NCBI GenBank assembly: GCA_030388725.1
Contig: CP128857.1
Coordinates: forward strand, 620,001 to 684,000
Origin: Prodigiosinella aquatilis
GTDB taxonomy: Bacteria > Pseudomonadota > Gammaproteobacteria > Enterobacterales > Enterobacteriaceae
Length of the DNA: 64,000 bases
Reading direction: 5' to 3'
The notes under the pieces were generated by a model that saw only the letters and a program-made list of their open reading frames with translations, did no database searches and was not told the origin of the DNA. How positions within the stretch are numbered: the first letter of the stretch is position 1; each line of letters begins with the position of its first letter. Both the position numbers and the translations under genes were made by a program. Shown one piece after another: positions 23,964 through 31,318 of this stretch.

Positions 23964-26225
23964 ATGACCCACTCCCACCGGGGCCATGCTGCCCCGTCCT
24001 CAACTACCTCCGATCCGGGTAGTCAGCCGAGCCACTTTGTCGGCGCCTACCCGTGGAACGCTCCTCGCCCCGCCATTGGCCCCGATGAAAGAGCGCTTAC
24101 CCGTGAAGAAATCCTTCAGGGGCAAGCGGTTTTATCCCGCCTGCATACCTTACCGCGCTTTCTGGCGGCCCGCTTCCGCAGCCGTTACGAGTATCTGAAA
24201 AAATCCCAGGGATTAGCTGCCGCCTTTCGTTATCTGGTGCTGACCGTTGAGCGCCGATTGTGGCCACGGATTGAGGCTATCAATCTGCGCCACGGGGTTG
24301 ATCTGCGCCGGGCGCTGGATGAATCCGACGGCTTTCGCCATCTGCCAGACATGACCGACCCAGATTTAAAACAGTTTGCCCGTCGCATTGCCCGGCAAGT
24401 CAGCAAAAACTACGAATGGCTGAGTGATGACTATCTGGCTGAACATGGCCCGGATAATGCGGTGCTGTTTACCCACAAAGCGCAAAGCCACCTGTACGGC
24501 AAAATCGCCGGGATGTGCCGCGCATTTAACGTCAGGCCGTTACATTGGCGCAAGTATTGCCGGGGAAAACTGGACATGCGCAGCGCCTTTGCCGCGCTGG
24601 TTCGTTTGTGTAACGAGGAGTGGTGGGAGCGCCAGTTGAAAGCACAGCGTACCCGCTGGCGTGAAGCCTTCCTGATAGCTATCGGCCAGGTCAACAAGGA
24701 CGCATCACCCTACGCCAGCAAACAAGCGATCCGAGAAGTCTATTCTCGCCGTCTTGCCAACCTTGAATTCCTGAAAAGCTGCGAGGTGGAGAACGTCGCA
24801 ACCGGGGAACGTTTCGACCTGATAGACAAGGTGATGGCGAGTATCTCTAACCCGGAGATCCGGCGTATGGAGCTGATGAGCACTATCGCCGGTATTGAAC
24901 GTTACGCCAGCGAACAGAATGACGTCGGCATGTTTATCACCCTTACGACACCCTCCAAATATCACCCGACGCGAGTGATCGGCAAAGCCCGGAACGTGCA
25001 GTTTAACCGAAATTGGGACCGGGAAGCTTTCACGCCGAAAGACGGACAGCGCTACCTGGTGCGGGTGTGGGGGCTAATGCGCACCGCGTTTAAAGATAAT
25101 GATTTGCAGGTGTATGGGATGCGTGTTGTTGAACCACATCACGACGGAACGCCGCACTGGCACATGATGCTGTTTTGTGAAAAAGGGCAGCGTCAGCAGA
25201 TTATCGACATCATGCGCCGCTATGCCTTGAAAGACGATGGCGACGAACCCGGCGCACAAGAAAACCGCTTTGACTGCAAGCACCTGAACAAAGGCGGAGC
25301 CGCAGGCTATATCGCCAAATACATTGCCAAGAATATTGACGGCTACGCGCTAGATGGCGAGTTGGACGGTGAAACCGGTAAGCCATTGAAGGACGCGGCG
25401 TCCGCCGTTACCGCCTGGGCGGCAACGTGGCGTATCCCTCAATTTCACCCGATTGGTATCCCGACAATGGGTGCGTATCGCGAGTGCCGCCGTATCCGTG
25501 ACTGTTCGCTGGCCGACCAATTTGACGAACAAGTAGAGGCAGTCCGTTTTGCCGCCGATGACGGAGATTTTGCCGCCTACATGAAAGCCCAGGGCGGCGC
25601 GAATGTGCCGCGTGACCAGCAAACTGTCCGCGTGGCGCGTACCCTGGCCGCCAACCTCAACAGCTACGATGAAGAAGTGCAAAAAGTGGTCGGGATCTTC
25701 TCGCCGCGTTATGGCGCCGGCCAGGTATTTACCACCCGAGCCGATGAATGGCGCATCGTCCCAAAGGCCGTTGACGTTGATGTTTTGCCGTTAAAAAGCG
25801 GCTCTGCCGCGTCTCGGAGTCCTGTCAATAACTGTGGATCGGGCATCGGCAGCACCGAGGAAAATCGCCACGTTAACCCACAAAATCAGGGCAATACGGC
25901 GTTTTCCGGGCCGCCCCCGATACCGATTGACTGGAATGATGAAGGCGCTGTGCTGTCGTTGGTAGTCGCAGCCCGAGGGCAAATAACACGACGACGCACG
26001 CTACAACAGAATATTGACCCAACAACGGCCACGCCGCGATCACCGTCGGCACGTTTAACCATGGCACAACGTCTGGAGTTAACCCGGATTCAGGCTGATT
26101 TGCAGCGGCGAGGAATAGAAACCAGTCGTCAGGAACGTGAAGCGCTGGTTCGCGGTGCCACCCTGCGCGTGGATGGCGAAGATATTCGGTTGCCGTCAGA
26201 GTCCGTGGACGGGTGGGGGTGGTGA
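23964..26225 (+). CDS. Replication initiator gpA (HUH rolling-circle endonuclease)
   Basis: P2 gpA homologue, 753 aa, which nicks the phage origin within its own gene and starts rolling-circle replication. Motifs: FITLTTPSKYHP (about residue 327), the HUH-like HHDGTPHWHMMLF (about residue 393) and the paired catalytic tyrosines in GGAAGYIAKYIAKNID (about residue 452). The C-terminal 150 residues are less conserved. No truncation. It ends the early operon; a hairpin follows. Confidence 0.93.
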   Translation: MTHSHRGHAAPSSTTSDPGSQPSHFVGAYPWNAPRPAIGPDERALTREEILQGQAVLSRLHTLPRFLAARFRSRYEYLKKSQGLAAAFRYLVLTVERRLWPRIEAINLRHGVDLRRALDESDGFRHLPDMTDPDLKQFARRIARQVSKNYEWLSDDYLAEHGPDNAVLFTHKAQSHLYGKIAGMCRAFNVRPLHWRKYCRGKLDMRSAFAALVRLCNEEWWERQLKAQRTRWREAFLIAIGQVNKDASPYASKQAIREVYSRRLANLEFLKSCEVENVATGERFDLIDKVMASISNPEIRRMELMSTIAGIERYASEQNDVGMFITLTTPSKYHPTRVIGKARNVQFNRNWDREAFTPKDGQRYLVRVWGLMRTAFKDNDLQVYGMRVVEPHHDGTPHWHMMLFCEKGQRQQIIDIMRRYALKDDGDEPGAQENRFDCKHLNKGGAAGYIAKYIAKNIDGYALDGELDGETGKPLKDAASAVTAWAATWRIPQFHPIGIPTMGAYRECRRIRDCSLADQFDEQVEAVRFAADDGDFAAYMKAQGGANVPRDQQTVRVARTLAANLNSYDEEVQKVVGIFSPRYGAGQVFTTRADEWRIVPKAVDVDVLPLKSGSAASRSPVNNCGSGIGSTEENRHVNPQNQGNTAFSGPPPIPIDWNDEGAVLSLVVAARGQITRRRTLQQNIDPTTATPRSPSARLTMAQRLELTRIQADLQRRGIETSRQEREALVRGATLRVDGEDIRLPSESVDGWGW

Positions 26226-26237
26226 GGAATGGGAATA

Positions 26238-26300
26238 AAATAACCCCAATAACTCTATCTTGGTTGTTTATCGGGGTTATTAGGGTTATAATAACTTTAT
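26238..26300. terminator. Hairpin after gpA
   Basis: AATAACCCC and GGGGTTATT form an inverted repeat about 25 bases apart just after the gpA stop and just before hicA; it probably ends the early transcript although it lacks a clean T-run. Confidence 0.45.
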
Positions 26301-26322
26301 CGTAAGGTGATCGGGTGAAAGG

Positions 26323-26502
26323 ATGGATAGCAAGACGCTAATAGCAGAAATAAAAACGGATGGTTGGGTTCTGGTTAGGGTTAACGGTAGTCATCACCAT
26401 TTTACTCACCCGACTAAACCGGGATTGGTGACAATCCCACACCCTAAAAAGGACTTGCCAATAGGCACAGTCAAAAGCATCAGGAAGCAAGCGGGGATTT
26501 AA
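26323..26502 (+). CDS. hicA: HicA family mRNA interferase toxin
   Basis: A 59-aa toxin with the dsRBD-like HicA fold: MDSKTLIAEIKTDGWVLVRV, then the catalytic histidine in NGSHHHFTHP and the ending VTIPHPKKDLPIGTVKSIRK. HicA cleaves mRNA independently of ribosomes and is inhibited by HicB encoded 26 bases downstream. GAAAGG precedes the ATG. It lies in the cargo region between gpA and the portal gene. Confidence 0.92.
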   Translation: MDSKTLIAEIKTDGWVLVRVNGSHHHFTHPTKPGLVTIPHPKKDLPIGTVKSIRKQAGI

Positions 26503-26528
26503 CCCCGCTTCACAGAGAGGGGCTAAAT

Positions 26529-26939
26529 ATGTTGTATCCAATTGCTATCGAGCCAGGCGACGAAAAACACGCGTATGGTGTGACTGTTCCCGATCTGCCG
26601 GGTTGCTTTTCTGCTGGTGATGCTCTTGATGAAGCAATGAGCAACGCGAAAGAAGCTATTACCGGTCACATTGAGTTGTTGATTGAGACGGGGGGCGATA
26701 TTCCTGCTGTTTCCACTGTTCAGGATCTGGCGAAAAATCCGGAGTATGCGGGTTATACATGGGCGTTAGTTGATGTTGATGTCTCCCGCCTGATGGGAGG
26801 CGCAGAAAAAATCAACGTCACGTTGCCAAAGGTATTGATTGACCGTATTGATCGTGTTGTTGCTTCCCATCCCGAATTTAAAAGCCGATCTGGTTTTCTT
26901 GCACAGGCTGCGCTGGAGCGGATCACAGTGATTCGTTAG
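26529..26939 (+). CDS. hicB: HicB family antitoxin
   Basis: A 136-aa antitoxin. The N-terminal partial RNase H-like domain shows YGVTVPDLPGCFSAGDALDE and binds HicA. The C-terminal part, NVTLPKVLIDRIDRVVASHP, is a ribbon-helix-helix DNA-binding domain for autorepression. AGAGAGG is 8 bases before the ATG. It completes the toxin-antitoxin pair and is followed by a strong terminator. Confidence 0.93.
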   Translation: MLYPIAIEPGDEKHAYGVTVPDLPGCFSAGDALDEAMSNAKEAITGHIELLIETGGDIPAVSTVQDLAKNPEYAGYTWALVDVDVSRLMGGAEKINVTLPKVLIDRIDRVVASHPEFKSRSGFLAQAALERITVIR

Positions 26940-26954
26940 GTTGTCCACTCACCG

Positions 26955-26985
26955 TAAAAAACCGCTTCGGCGGTTTTTTTTTTGT
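26955..26985 (+). terminator. Terminator after hicAB
   Basis: AAAACCGC-TTCG-GCGGTTTT with a UUCG-type tetraloop and a run of nine or more T, 16 bases after hicB. Confidence 0.9.
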
Positions 26986-27048
26986 TTTTGGTCAGGCCGT
27001 TGATAATTAATATTTACACTATTCACAATTTGAAATGTTATGCTTATA

Positions 27049-27064
27049 CTGTATTTATATACAG
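27049..27064 (+). promoter_or_regulatory. LexA box 1
   Basis: CTGTATTTATATACAG matches the CTG-N10-CAG consensus closely and extends as a longer palindrome (TACTG...CAGTA). It overlaps the likely promoter 20 bases before the first small SOS gene. Confidence 0.88.
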
Positions 27065-27084
27065 TATTCATGGAAGGAGACAAT

Positions 27085-27279
27085 GTGGATAAAGAATTAG
27101 AAGAACGTGTAATGCTAGAACGTGTGGAGCTGATTGCGCGCCTGACAACCGCAGGTGTATGTCAGGAACGAGATCGAGAGATTGCCCTGGAGTTAATTGC
27201 TGAGCTTGCAAGGGGGAACTTATTGAGAAGCAAGTCATTTTCTGTAGTTTTCTCTGCAAAACCATACGAGATTGATTAG
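27085..27279 (+). CDS. LexA-controlled small phage protein, copy 1
   Basis: 64 aa from GTG at 27085 (AAGGAGA six bases upstream; an ATG at 27070 is the alternative). It is acidic and helical: VELIARLTTAGVCQERDREI, then ALELIAELARG. It resembles the product at 30598 in spacing (V-x-x-IA, A-x-x-C, D, AL-x-x-I, LA), so the two are probably paralogues. Its LexA box suggests a role at induction; in phage 186 the SOS-controlled tum antirepressor occupies a comparable place, but no sequence likeness is claimed. Confidence 0.7.
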   Translation: MDKELEERVMLERVELIARLTTAGVCQERDREIALELIAELARGNLLRSKSFSVVFSAKPYEID

Positions 27280-27388
27280 GGTGAGTAGTCGACTTAAAGC
27301 TGTGGATACTGAGTAGGGTTTTGTTAAAATGCTCGAGATTTTACAGATACCCAGTTATACTCCGCTTGGAAATAAATCGGAGACTAAG

Positions 27389-28435
27389 ATGGCGGTAAAA
27401 GTTGTTGATCTTTTTTGCGGTGCAGGCGGCTTAACGCATGGCTTACATTTAGCCGGTTTGGACGTTGTTGCCGGCATTGATTTGGAAGGTGATTGTCGTG
27501 TTGCTTACGAAAGCAATAACGACTCACTTTTCATTGAAAAAGATATATCTCTGGTGACTAAAGAAGAAATTGAGAACCTTTTTGAGGGGGCTAGTGTCAG
27601 GGTGTTAGCTGGTTGTGCACCATGCCAACCTTTTTCCAAGTACACTCAAGGGAAAGATAAAAAAAATGATAAAAAGTGGCCGTTACTATATGAATTCGAA
27701 AGATTAATAAGGGCAACTAATCCGGAAATAGTCACTATGGAGAATGTTCCTGATGTGACGAAACATTCCGTTTATGATGATTTTTACAATAGCTTAAGCT
27801 CATTGGGTTATCATGTTTGGGCTGATAGGATTGAGTGTGTAGATTTTGGTGTTCCTCAGAACAGGGTCAGGCATGTATTGCTTGCCTCGAAATTCGCCCC
27901 CATTTCTTTAATAAAACCACAATCAGACATTACGCTGACTGTTAAGGATTGCATCGGTGGTTTGACGGCTTTAGAAGCGGGTCAAACAGACCCAAAAGAT
28001 CCTCTCCATAAGGCTAGCAAGTTGAGTGAAATCAATCTCAAACGTATCTTGCATTCTAAGCCTGGAGGTACATGGAGAGATTGGCCTGCTGAATTGATAG
28101 CTTCATGTCATGCGAAGGAGAGCGGACAGGGTTACGGTAGTGTTTATGGCCGCATGTCTTGGGATAAGCCGAGTCCAACAATAACAACTCTTTGTTATGG
28201 ATTCGGGAATGGTCGTTTCGGTCATCCAGAACAACATCGGGCAATCTCACTTAGGGAAGCAGCATTACTTCAAACATTTCCTATTACATACTCATTTGCG
28301 CAACCGGGCGAATCTATCAAAATGAAGAACGTAGGCCGCATGATAGGTAACGCTGTTCCCGTTAATTTAGGTAAAGCCATTGGTCTCTCAATCGTTCAGC
28401 ATCTGAGCGAGTTTCAACCGGCAGCTCTTAAATAG
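27389..28435 (+). CDS. C5-cytosine DNA methyltransferase
   Basis: 348 aa, set at 27389 by CGGAGA six bases upstream (an in-frame ATG at 27329 lacks a ribosome site). Motifs: I DLFCGAGG (residues 7-14), IV with catalytic cysteine APCQPFS (C79), VI MENVP (E118), VIII QNRVRHV, and X GNAVPVNLGKAIG. All are intact, so it should be active. The stop lies 22 bp inside the convergent HEPN gene. No restriction endonuclease of classical type is next to it; the HEPN and DUF262 genes take that place. GC is lower than in the flanking phage genes, which suggests later acquisition. Confidence 0.92.
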   Translation: MAVKVVDLFCGAGGLTHGLHLAGLDVVAGIDLEGDCRVAYESNNDSLFIEKDISLVTKEEIENLFEGASVRVLAGCAPCQPFSKYTQGKDKKNDKKWPLLYEFERLIRATNPEIVTMENVPDVTKHSVYDDFYNSLSSLGYHVWADRIECVDFGVPQNRVRHVLLASKFAPISLIKPQSDITLTVKDCIGGLTALEAGQTDPKDPLHKASKLSEINLKRILHSKPGGTWRDWPAELIASCHAKESGQGYGSVYGRMSWDKPSPTITTLCYGFGNGRFGHPEQHRAISLREAALLQTFPITYSFAQPGESIKMKNVGRMIGNAVPVNLGKAIGLSIVQHLSEFQPAALK

Positions 28436-29133
28436 GACTGCGTATCAAGATAGGTTTGTATGTTATCAAGGATACAGTTGAGGTAGTGGAAAACTTCATC
28501 CTTCATTTTTACTAACGTATCAATAGAAGTGTCTCTACCTTTATTCCTGAACGACTCAGAACCATGAGCAAGGTCGTTTCTTGCTTTTTTTATTGGAAGT
28601 AAATTATAGCCGTTACGTGTGACTTCTGCATTTGTGTCTGAGGAAAAACCATATTTTTCTGCAACCTCCCTAATTTTCTTTGCGTCAACATTTCCGGAGA
28701 ATAATGGGTTCTTATTTGCTTCAATTAGTTTTTTATGAGCGGCTAACCATTCCTTTAATATGACTTTCGCTATATTTCCTTGCGAGAAATCTATCTGACC
28801 ATTTGGCGAGTGCAGGCTTTGAAATGCTACCTTTGTCAGGTTTTTATTTATTGTGTCTATACATAATGCCTCGTTGGACATGAACACGTTATGAATATCT
28901 TCAATAGCATTAGAAATGGTTGCTTCTATCAGGTTATATAAAATTATAAACGCATTTGCCTTGAGAATATGCGTCATGTCCATATCGACAGTGAGCATTG
29001 TAGGCTCATCGCCTGGGTTTTCTTTATAAACAAGAGATGGCCTCTTGTTTATTAATAATTGAATGAATGAGAAATATTCATTAATATCTTGCATTCTTTC
29101 GTTGAAAAGAATTTTGCTGGTCATTTCCTCCAT
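28414..29133 (-). CDS. HEPN ribonuclease-like protein (MAE_28990/MAE_18760 type)
   Basis: A 239-aa helical protein with the HEPN catalytic signature R-x4-H in KKARNDLAHGSESFRNKGRD near residue 190; HEPN domains with this motif are metal-independent RNases in many toxin and defence systems. The N-terminal region (IQLLINKRPSLVYK, ANAFIILYNLIEATISNAIE) fits the MAE_28990 family. It starts ten bases after the DUF262 stop, with GAGGTG before the ATG, so the two form one operon. It converges on and overlaps the methyltransferase by 22 bp. Probable effector of the module. Confidence 0.8.
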   Translation of the reverse strand: MEEMTSKILFNERMQDINEYFSFIQLLINKRPSLVYKENPGDEPTMLTVDMDMTHILKANAFIILYNLIEATISNAIEDIHNVFMSNEALCIDTINKNLTKVAFQSLHSPNGQIDFSQGNIAKVILKEWLAAHKKLIEANKNPLFSGNVDAKKIREVAEKYGFSSDTNAEVTRNGYNLLPIKKARNDLAHGSESFRNKGRDTSIDTLVKMKDEVFHYLNCILDNIQTYLDTQSYLRAAG

Positions 29134-29143
29134 TTATTTCACC

Positions 29144-30304
29144 TCATTCCATTTCATCAGCTTCATCTTCATCTTCTTCATTCGCTTCTTCAACTACATC
29201 TCTTCCAAGTAACTTGTTTTTAACATATTCAATGCGTGCTTTTACTTTTGGTTTTGAGTTGCTGGCATCTGAGCGAGTGTGGGTAATGAATTCTTTGGAA
29301 TTAATCCAACTTTCAATATTTTGTGGTACTAAGTTTGGATCTTCTTCTAATGCTAACGTTGCACCAACAGCAAGGGCTTCGAAGCGAATTCTCGGTACTG
29401 TAGTGGCATTTTTAACTTTTCTGAATCCATTAGGGAAATAGGTTTCAATAAATTTACACATCTGATGGAATTTTGTTGTCAGCGTTTCAGCATCTTTCTC
29501 AGTGTATTCAGCGTTTTTACGCTTCAAATAAGTTGTCAAAAATTCATCAACACTTTTTCTGAATTCAAGATATTCTTCTGTATATGCAAAATAGCGTAGT
29601 GCTAACTCTGGATATTCAGAGCGACATTTTCTTGCATCACCCAAAGGACAGATACTCTGGAAAAGGGCGTCCTCAGAAATTTCATTGACAAAAGCAAGGA
29701 ATGGGCCGTCGTTGCTACCTTGACGCTGTTCCATTGTCGTTAATTTCTTGCCTCCAGTGTTAAGCCGGTCAAAAATCTCTCTTCTTGTCTCTTCATCACA
29801 ATATTCGGTAAGTTCGATCATTCGAATCGTTTTTCTATCGAAACGTAAGCGGCGGGGGGAGCTGAAATCAGAGTATTTAAAACCATTTGCGGTTACTAGC
29901 TTTTGAAGCCCTTCCAGTGTCAACATGTTGTTAGTGAATTGGTGGAGGGTTCTTATACGTTGACTACCGTCAACTATCTCAAGCCTACCCTCATTTTCTC
30001 CAGAGCCAATATCGGCGACGAATATATAAGGAATAGGGAGGTTCAAAAGCAAGGACTCAATAAAACGGGATTTTTGTTTATTATTCCAGATAAACTCCCT
30101 CTGATAGTCAGGGATGAACAGCTCTGCTTCATCATCGGCAAGACCTGTCTGGAACTTGTCAACGATGACACTGATAGGGAACTCTCGTATTTCATGGTCA
30201 GTGATTTTTTGCATCTCAACGATGCTTTGGTCTAATAGTTCCTTTTCTTCCTTCGTTTTTGGTGTGTGTTCCGCTTTTTTTCTCGCCATGATATTTTCAT
30301 CCAT
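29144..30304 (-). CDS. DUF262 (ParB/GmrS-like) protein
   Basis: A 386-aa protein with the DUF262 fold: IPDYQREFIW (residues 64-73) and the nucleotide-hydrolysis motif VDGSQRIRTL (DGSQR at 112-116, DGQQR in many relatives), then FDRLNTGGKKLTTMEQRQGS. GmrSD and BrxU restriction enzymes pair this domain with an HNH domain; none is present here. The C-terminus is instead a run of acidic residues (about 368-386). It is first in an operon with the HEPN gene. Sensor or NTPase role is inferred from the family. Confidence 0.88.
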   Translation of the reverse strand: MDENIMARKKAEHTPKTKEEKELLDQSIVEMQKITDHEIREFPISVIVDKFQTGLADDEAELFIPDYQREFIWNNKQKSRFIESLLLNLPIPYIFVADIGSGENEGRLEIVDGSQRIRTLHQFTNNMLTLEGLQKLVTANGFKYSDFSSPRRLRFDRKTIRMIELTEYCDEETRREIFDRLNTGGKKLTTMEQRQGSNDGPFLAFVNEISEDALFQSICPLGDARKCRSEYPELALRYFAYTEEYLEFRKSVDEFLTTYLKRKNAEYTEKDAETLTTKFHQMCKFIETYFPNGFRKVKNATTVPRIRFEALAVGATLALEEDPNLVPQNIESWINSKEFITHTRSDASNSKPKVKARIEYVKNKLLGRDVVEEANEEDEDEADEME

Positions 30305-30419
30305 ACTGTGCGTGTAAGTGCATAAAATTGCATGTCAAACAAGACGCTAATCTATACTAGCCAATCCAGTAGTGGCAAGGCATTGCCTATAAATACAACT
30401 GCATTAAAACCGACCCATA

Positions 30420-30454
30420 AAGCGGGCAGGCGTAGCGGGGCCATGATTGCGCGC
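30420..30454. repeat. cos-like repeat, copy A
   Basis: 35 bases differing from 30945-30979 at one position. The core GGCGTAGCGGGG resembles, from memory, the start of P2/186 cohesive ends (GGCGAGGCGGGG and GGCGTGGCGGGG) and is followed by the TTGCGCGC type of flank. It lies upstream of the DUF262 gene and is probably a duplicated, decaying copy. Confidence 0.6.
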
Positions 30455-30567
30455 TATCACTTTTAATGCGTGAGTTGCGTCGCAGGTGCAAGCTTGAAGC
30501 GGAACGCCAGATTTACCCAGCCTAATGCCACAGTAACCTATTGACGTTTATTACAGTTTGTAAAATG

Positions 30568-30583
30568 CTGTTTATATGTACAG
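30568..30583 (+). promoter_or_regulatory. LexA box 2
   Basis: CTGTTTATATGTACAG, a close LexA consensus match, ends 14 bases before the second small SOS gene; AGAGG follows as the ribosome site. Confidence 0.88.
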
Positions 30584-30597
30584 TGGAGAGGTAAGGT

Positions 30598-30786
30598 ATG
30601 GACTCCTTAGAAAACGCACAGCTTGCATTATCCCGTGTGCAATTTATCGCTGAGATAGCGTTAATAGCTGACTGCGACAAGAAAGACTTACAGATGGCTC
30701 TGTCAATGATCTCTCATCTGGCCGAACAACAATACATAGAAAGCGGTCAGGTTGAGAATTGCTCTAACGTGGGCCAGAAAAGTTAA
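30598..30786 (+). CDS. LexA-controlled small phage protein, copy 2
   Basis: A 62-aa helical protein: MDSLENAQLALSRVQFIAEI, then ALIADCDKKDLQMALSMISH. Spacing of conserved residues matches the product at 27085, and both follow a LexA box, so they look like duplicated genes that have diverged. A GTAAGG-type site precedes the ATG. A role in SOS induction of the prophage is likely but not shown. Confidence 0.7.
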   Translation: MDSLENAQLALSRVQFIAEIALIADCDKKDLQMALSMISHLAEQQYIESGQVENCSNVGQKS

Positions 30787-30845
30787 CCGGTATCCTCTGC
30801 TATCTGGCCACGTCGGCCAGGTAGCGAAAAATTGTAATTCTGTGC

Positions 30846-30971
30846 ATGGATCCGCATGATCCAGATTACGCAAGAAATCATACTCGCCGCCAGTACCACC
30901 GCGCTTTCAACTGGATCATGCACCTGCATGAAAACCATTACACGAAGCGGGCAGGCGTGGCGGGGCCATGA
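30846..30971 (+). CDS. Possible 41-aa protein ending in cos
   Basis: ATG at 30846 opens MDPHDPDYARNHTRRQYHRA; the last codons run through the cos-like repeat (KRAGVAGP then TGA). In copy A the same frame would read KRAGVAGP with a silent change, but has no start. No clear ribosome site, so coding is uncertain. Confidence 0.35.
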   Translation: MDPHDPDYARNHTRRQYHRAFNWIMHLHENHYTKRAGVAGP

Positions 30972-30979
30972 TTGCGCGC
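30945..30979. other. Candidate phage cos site, copy B
   Basis: GGCGTGGCGGGGCCATGAT (30954-30972) closely resembles the start of the 19-base cohesive ends of P2-like phages as I recall them, followed by TGCGCGC. The position, between the cargo region and gene Q, is where cos lies in the circular P2 map. This copy is the more canonical of the two. Confidence 0.7.
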
Positions 30980-31079
30980 AAGGCATTCTAAGGAGAAATT
31001 CTGTTTCAAGGTCTACATCCCATTTTACTTTTTAATCATTAGATATTCTTATTAAAATAATGGTTATACGGAGATGTAT

Positions 31080-31262
31080 ATGGCGTATCAAGTTGAAGCC
31101 GTTTGTCCTTGCTGTAAGACGGTTGCAAGTGGCGATTTGAATAAGATTGAGGAAGTATTTGGGTTTCGTACTGTTGATGGCGAAAGATTGATTCCACAAT
31201 CATATTGTCGTAATTGCCGCCGATTAAGGTGTTCACCCAACGATAAACGTTGTGGAGCATAA
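31080..31262 (+). CDS. Small zinc-ribbon-like phage protein
   Basis: 60 aa beginning MAYQVEAVCPCC. Cysteines occur as CPCC near the start, CRNC near residue 45 and two more near the end, suggesting a zinc ribbon. CGGAG seven bases before the second of two ATGs decides the start at 31080. It sits between cos and the portal gene and has its own terminator. Unknown role. Confidence 0.65.
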   Translation: MAYQVEAVCPCCKTVASGDLNKIEEVFGFRTVDGERLIPQSYCRNCRRLRCSPNDKRCGA

Positions 31263-31267
31263 AATAT

Positions 31268-31296
31268 AAAAAAGCCGCTTTTAGCGGCTTTTTGCA
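31268..31296. terminator. Bidirectional terminator before gene Q's end
   Basis: AAAAAGCCGC-TTTTA-GCGGCTTTTT, usable from both the zinc-ribbon gene and the convergent Q operon. Confidence 0.88.
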
Positions 31297-31318
31297 ATTA
31301 GTATGTTACATAGCGACA

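Noticed and set aside
29144..30304. Complete GmrSD-type enzyme
   Set aside because: No HNH/DUF1524 region follows the DUF262 domain; the C-terminus is an acidic tail, so single-protein type IV restriction is not supported.
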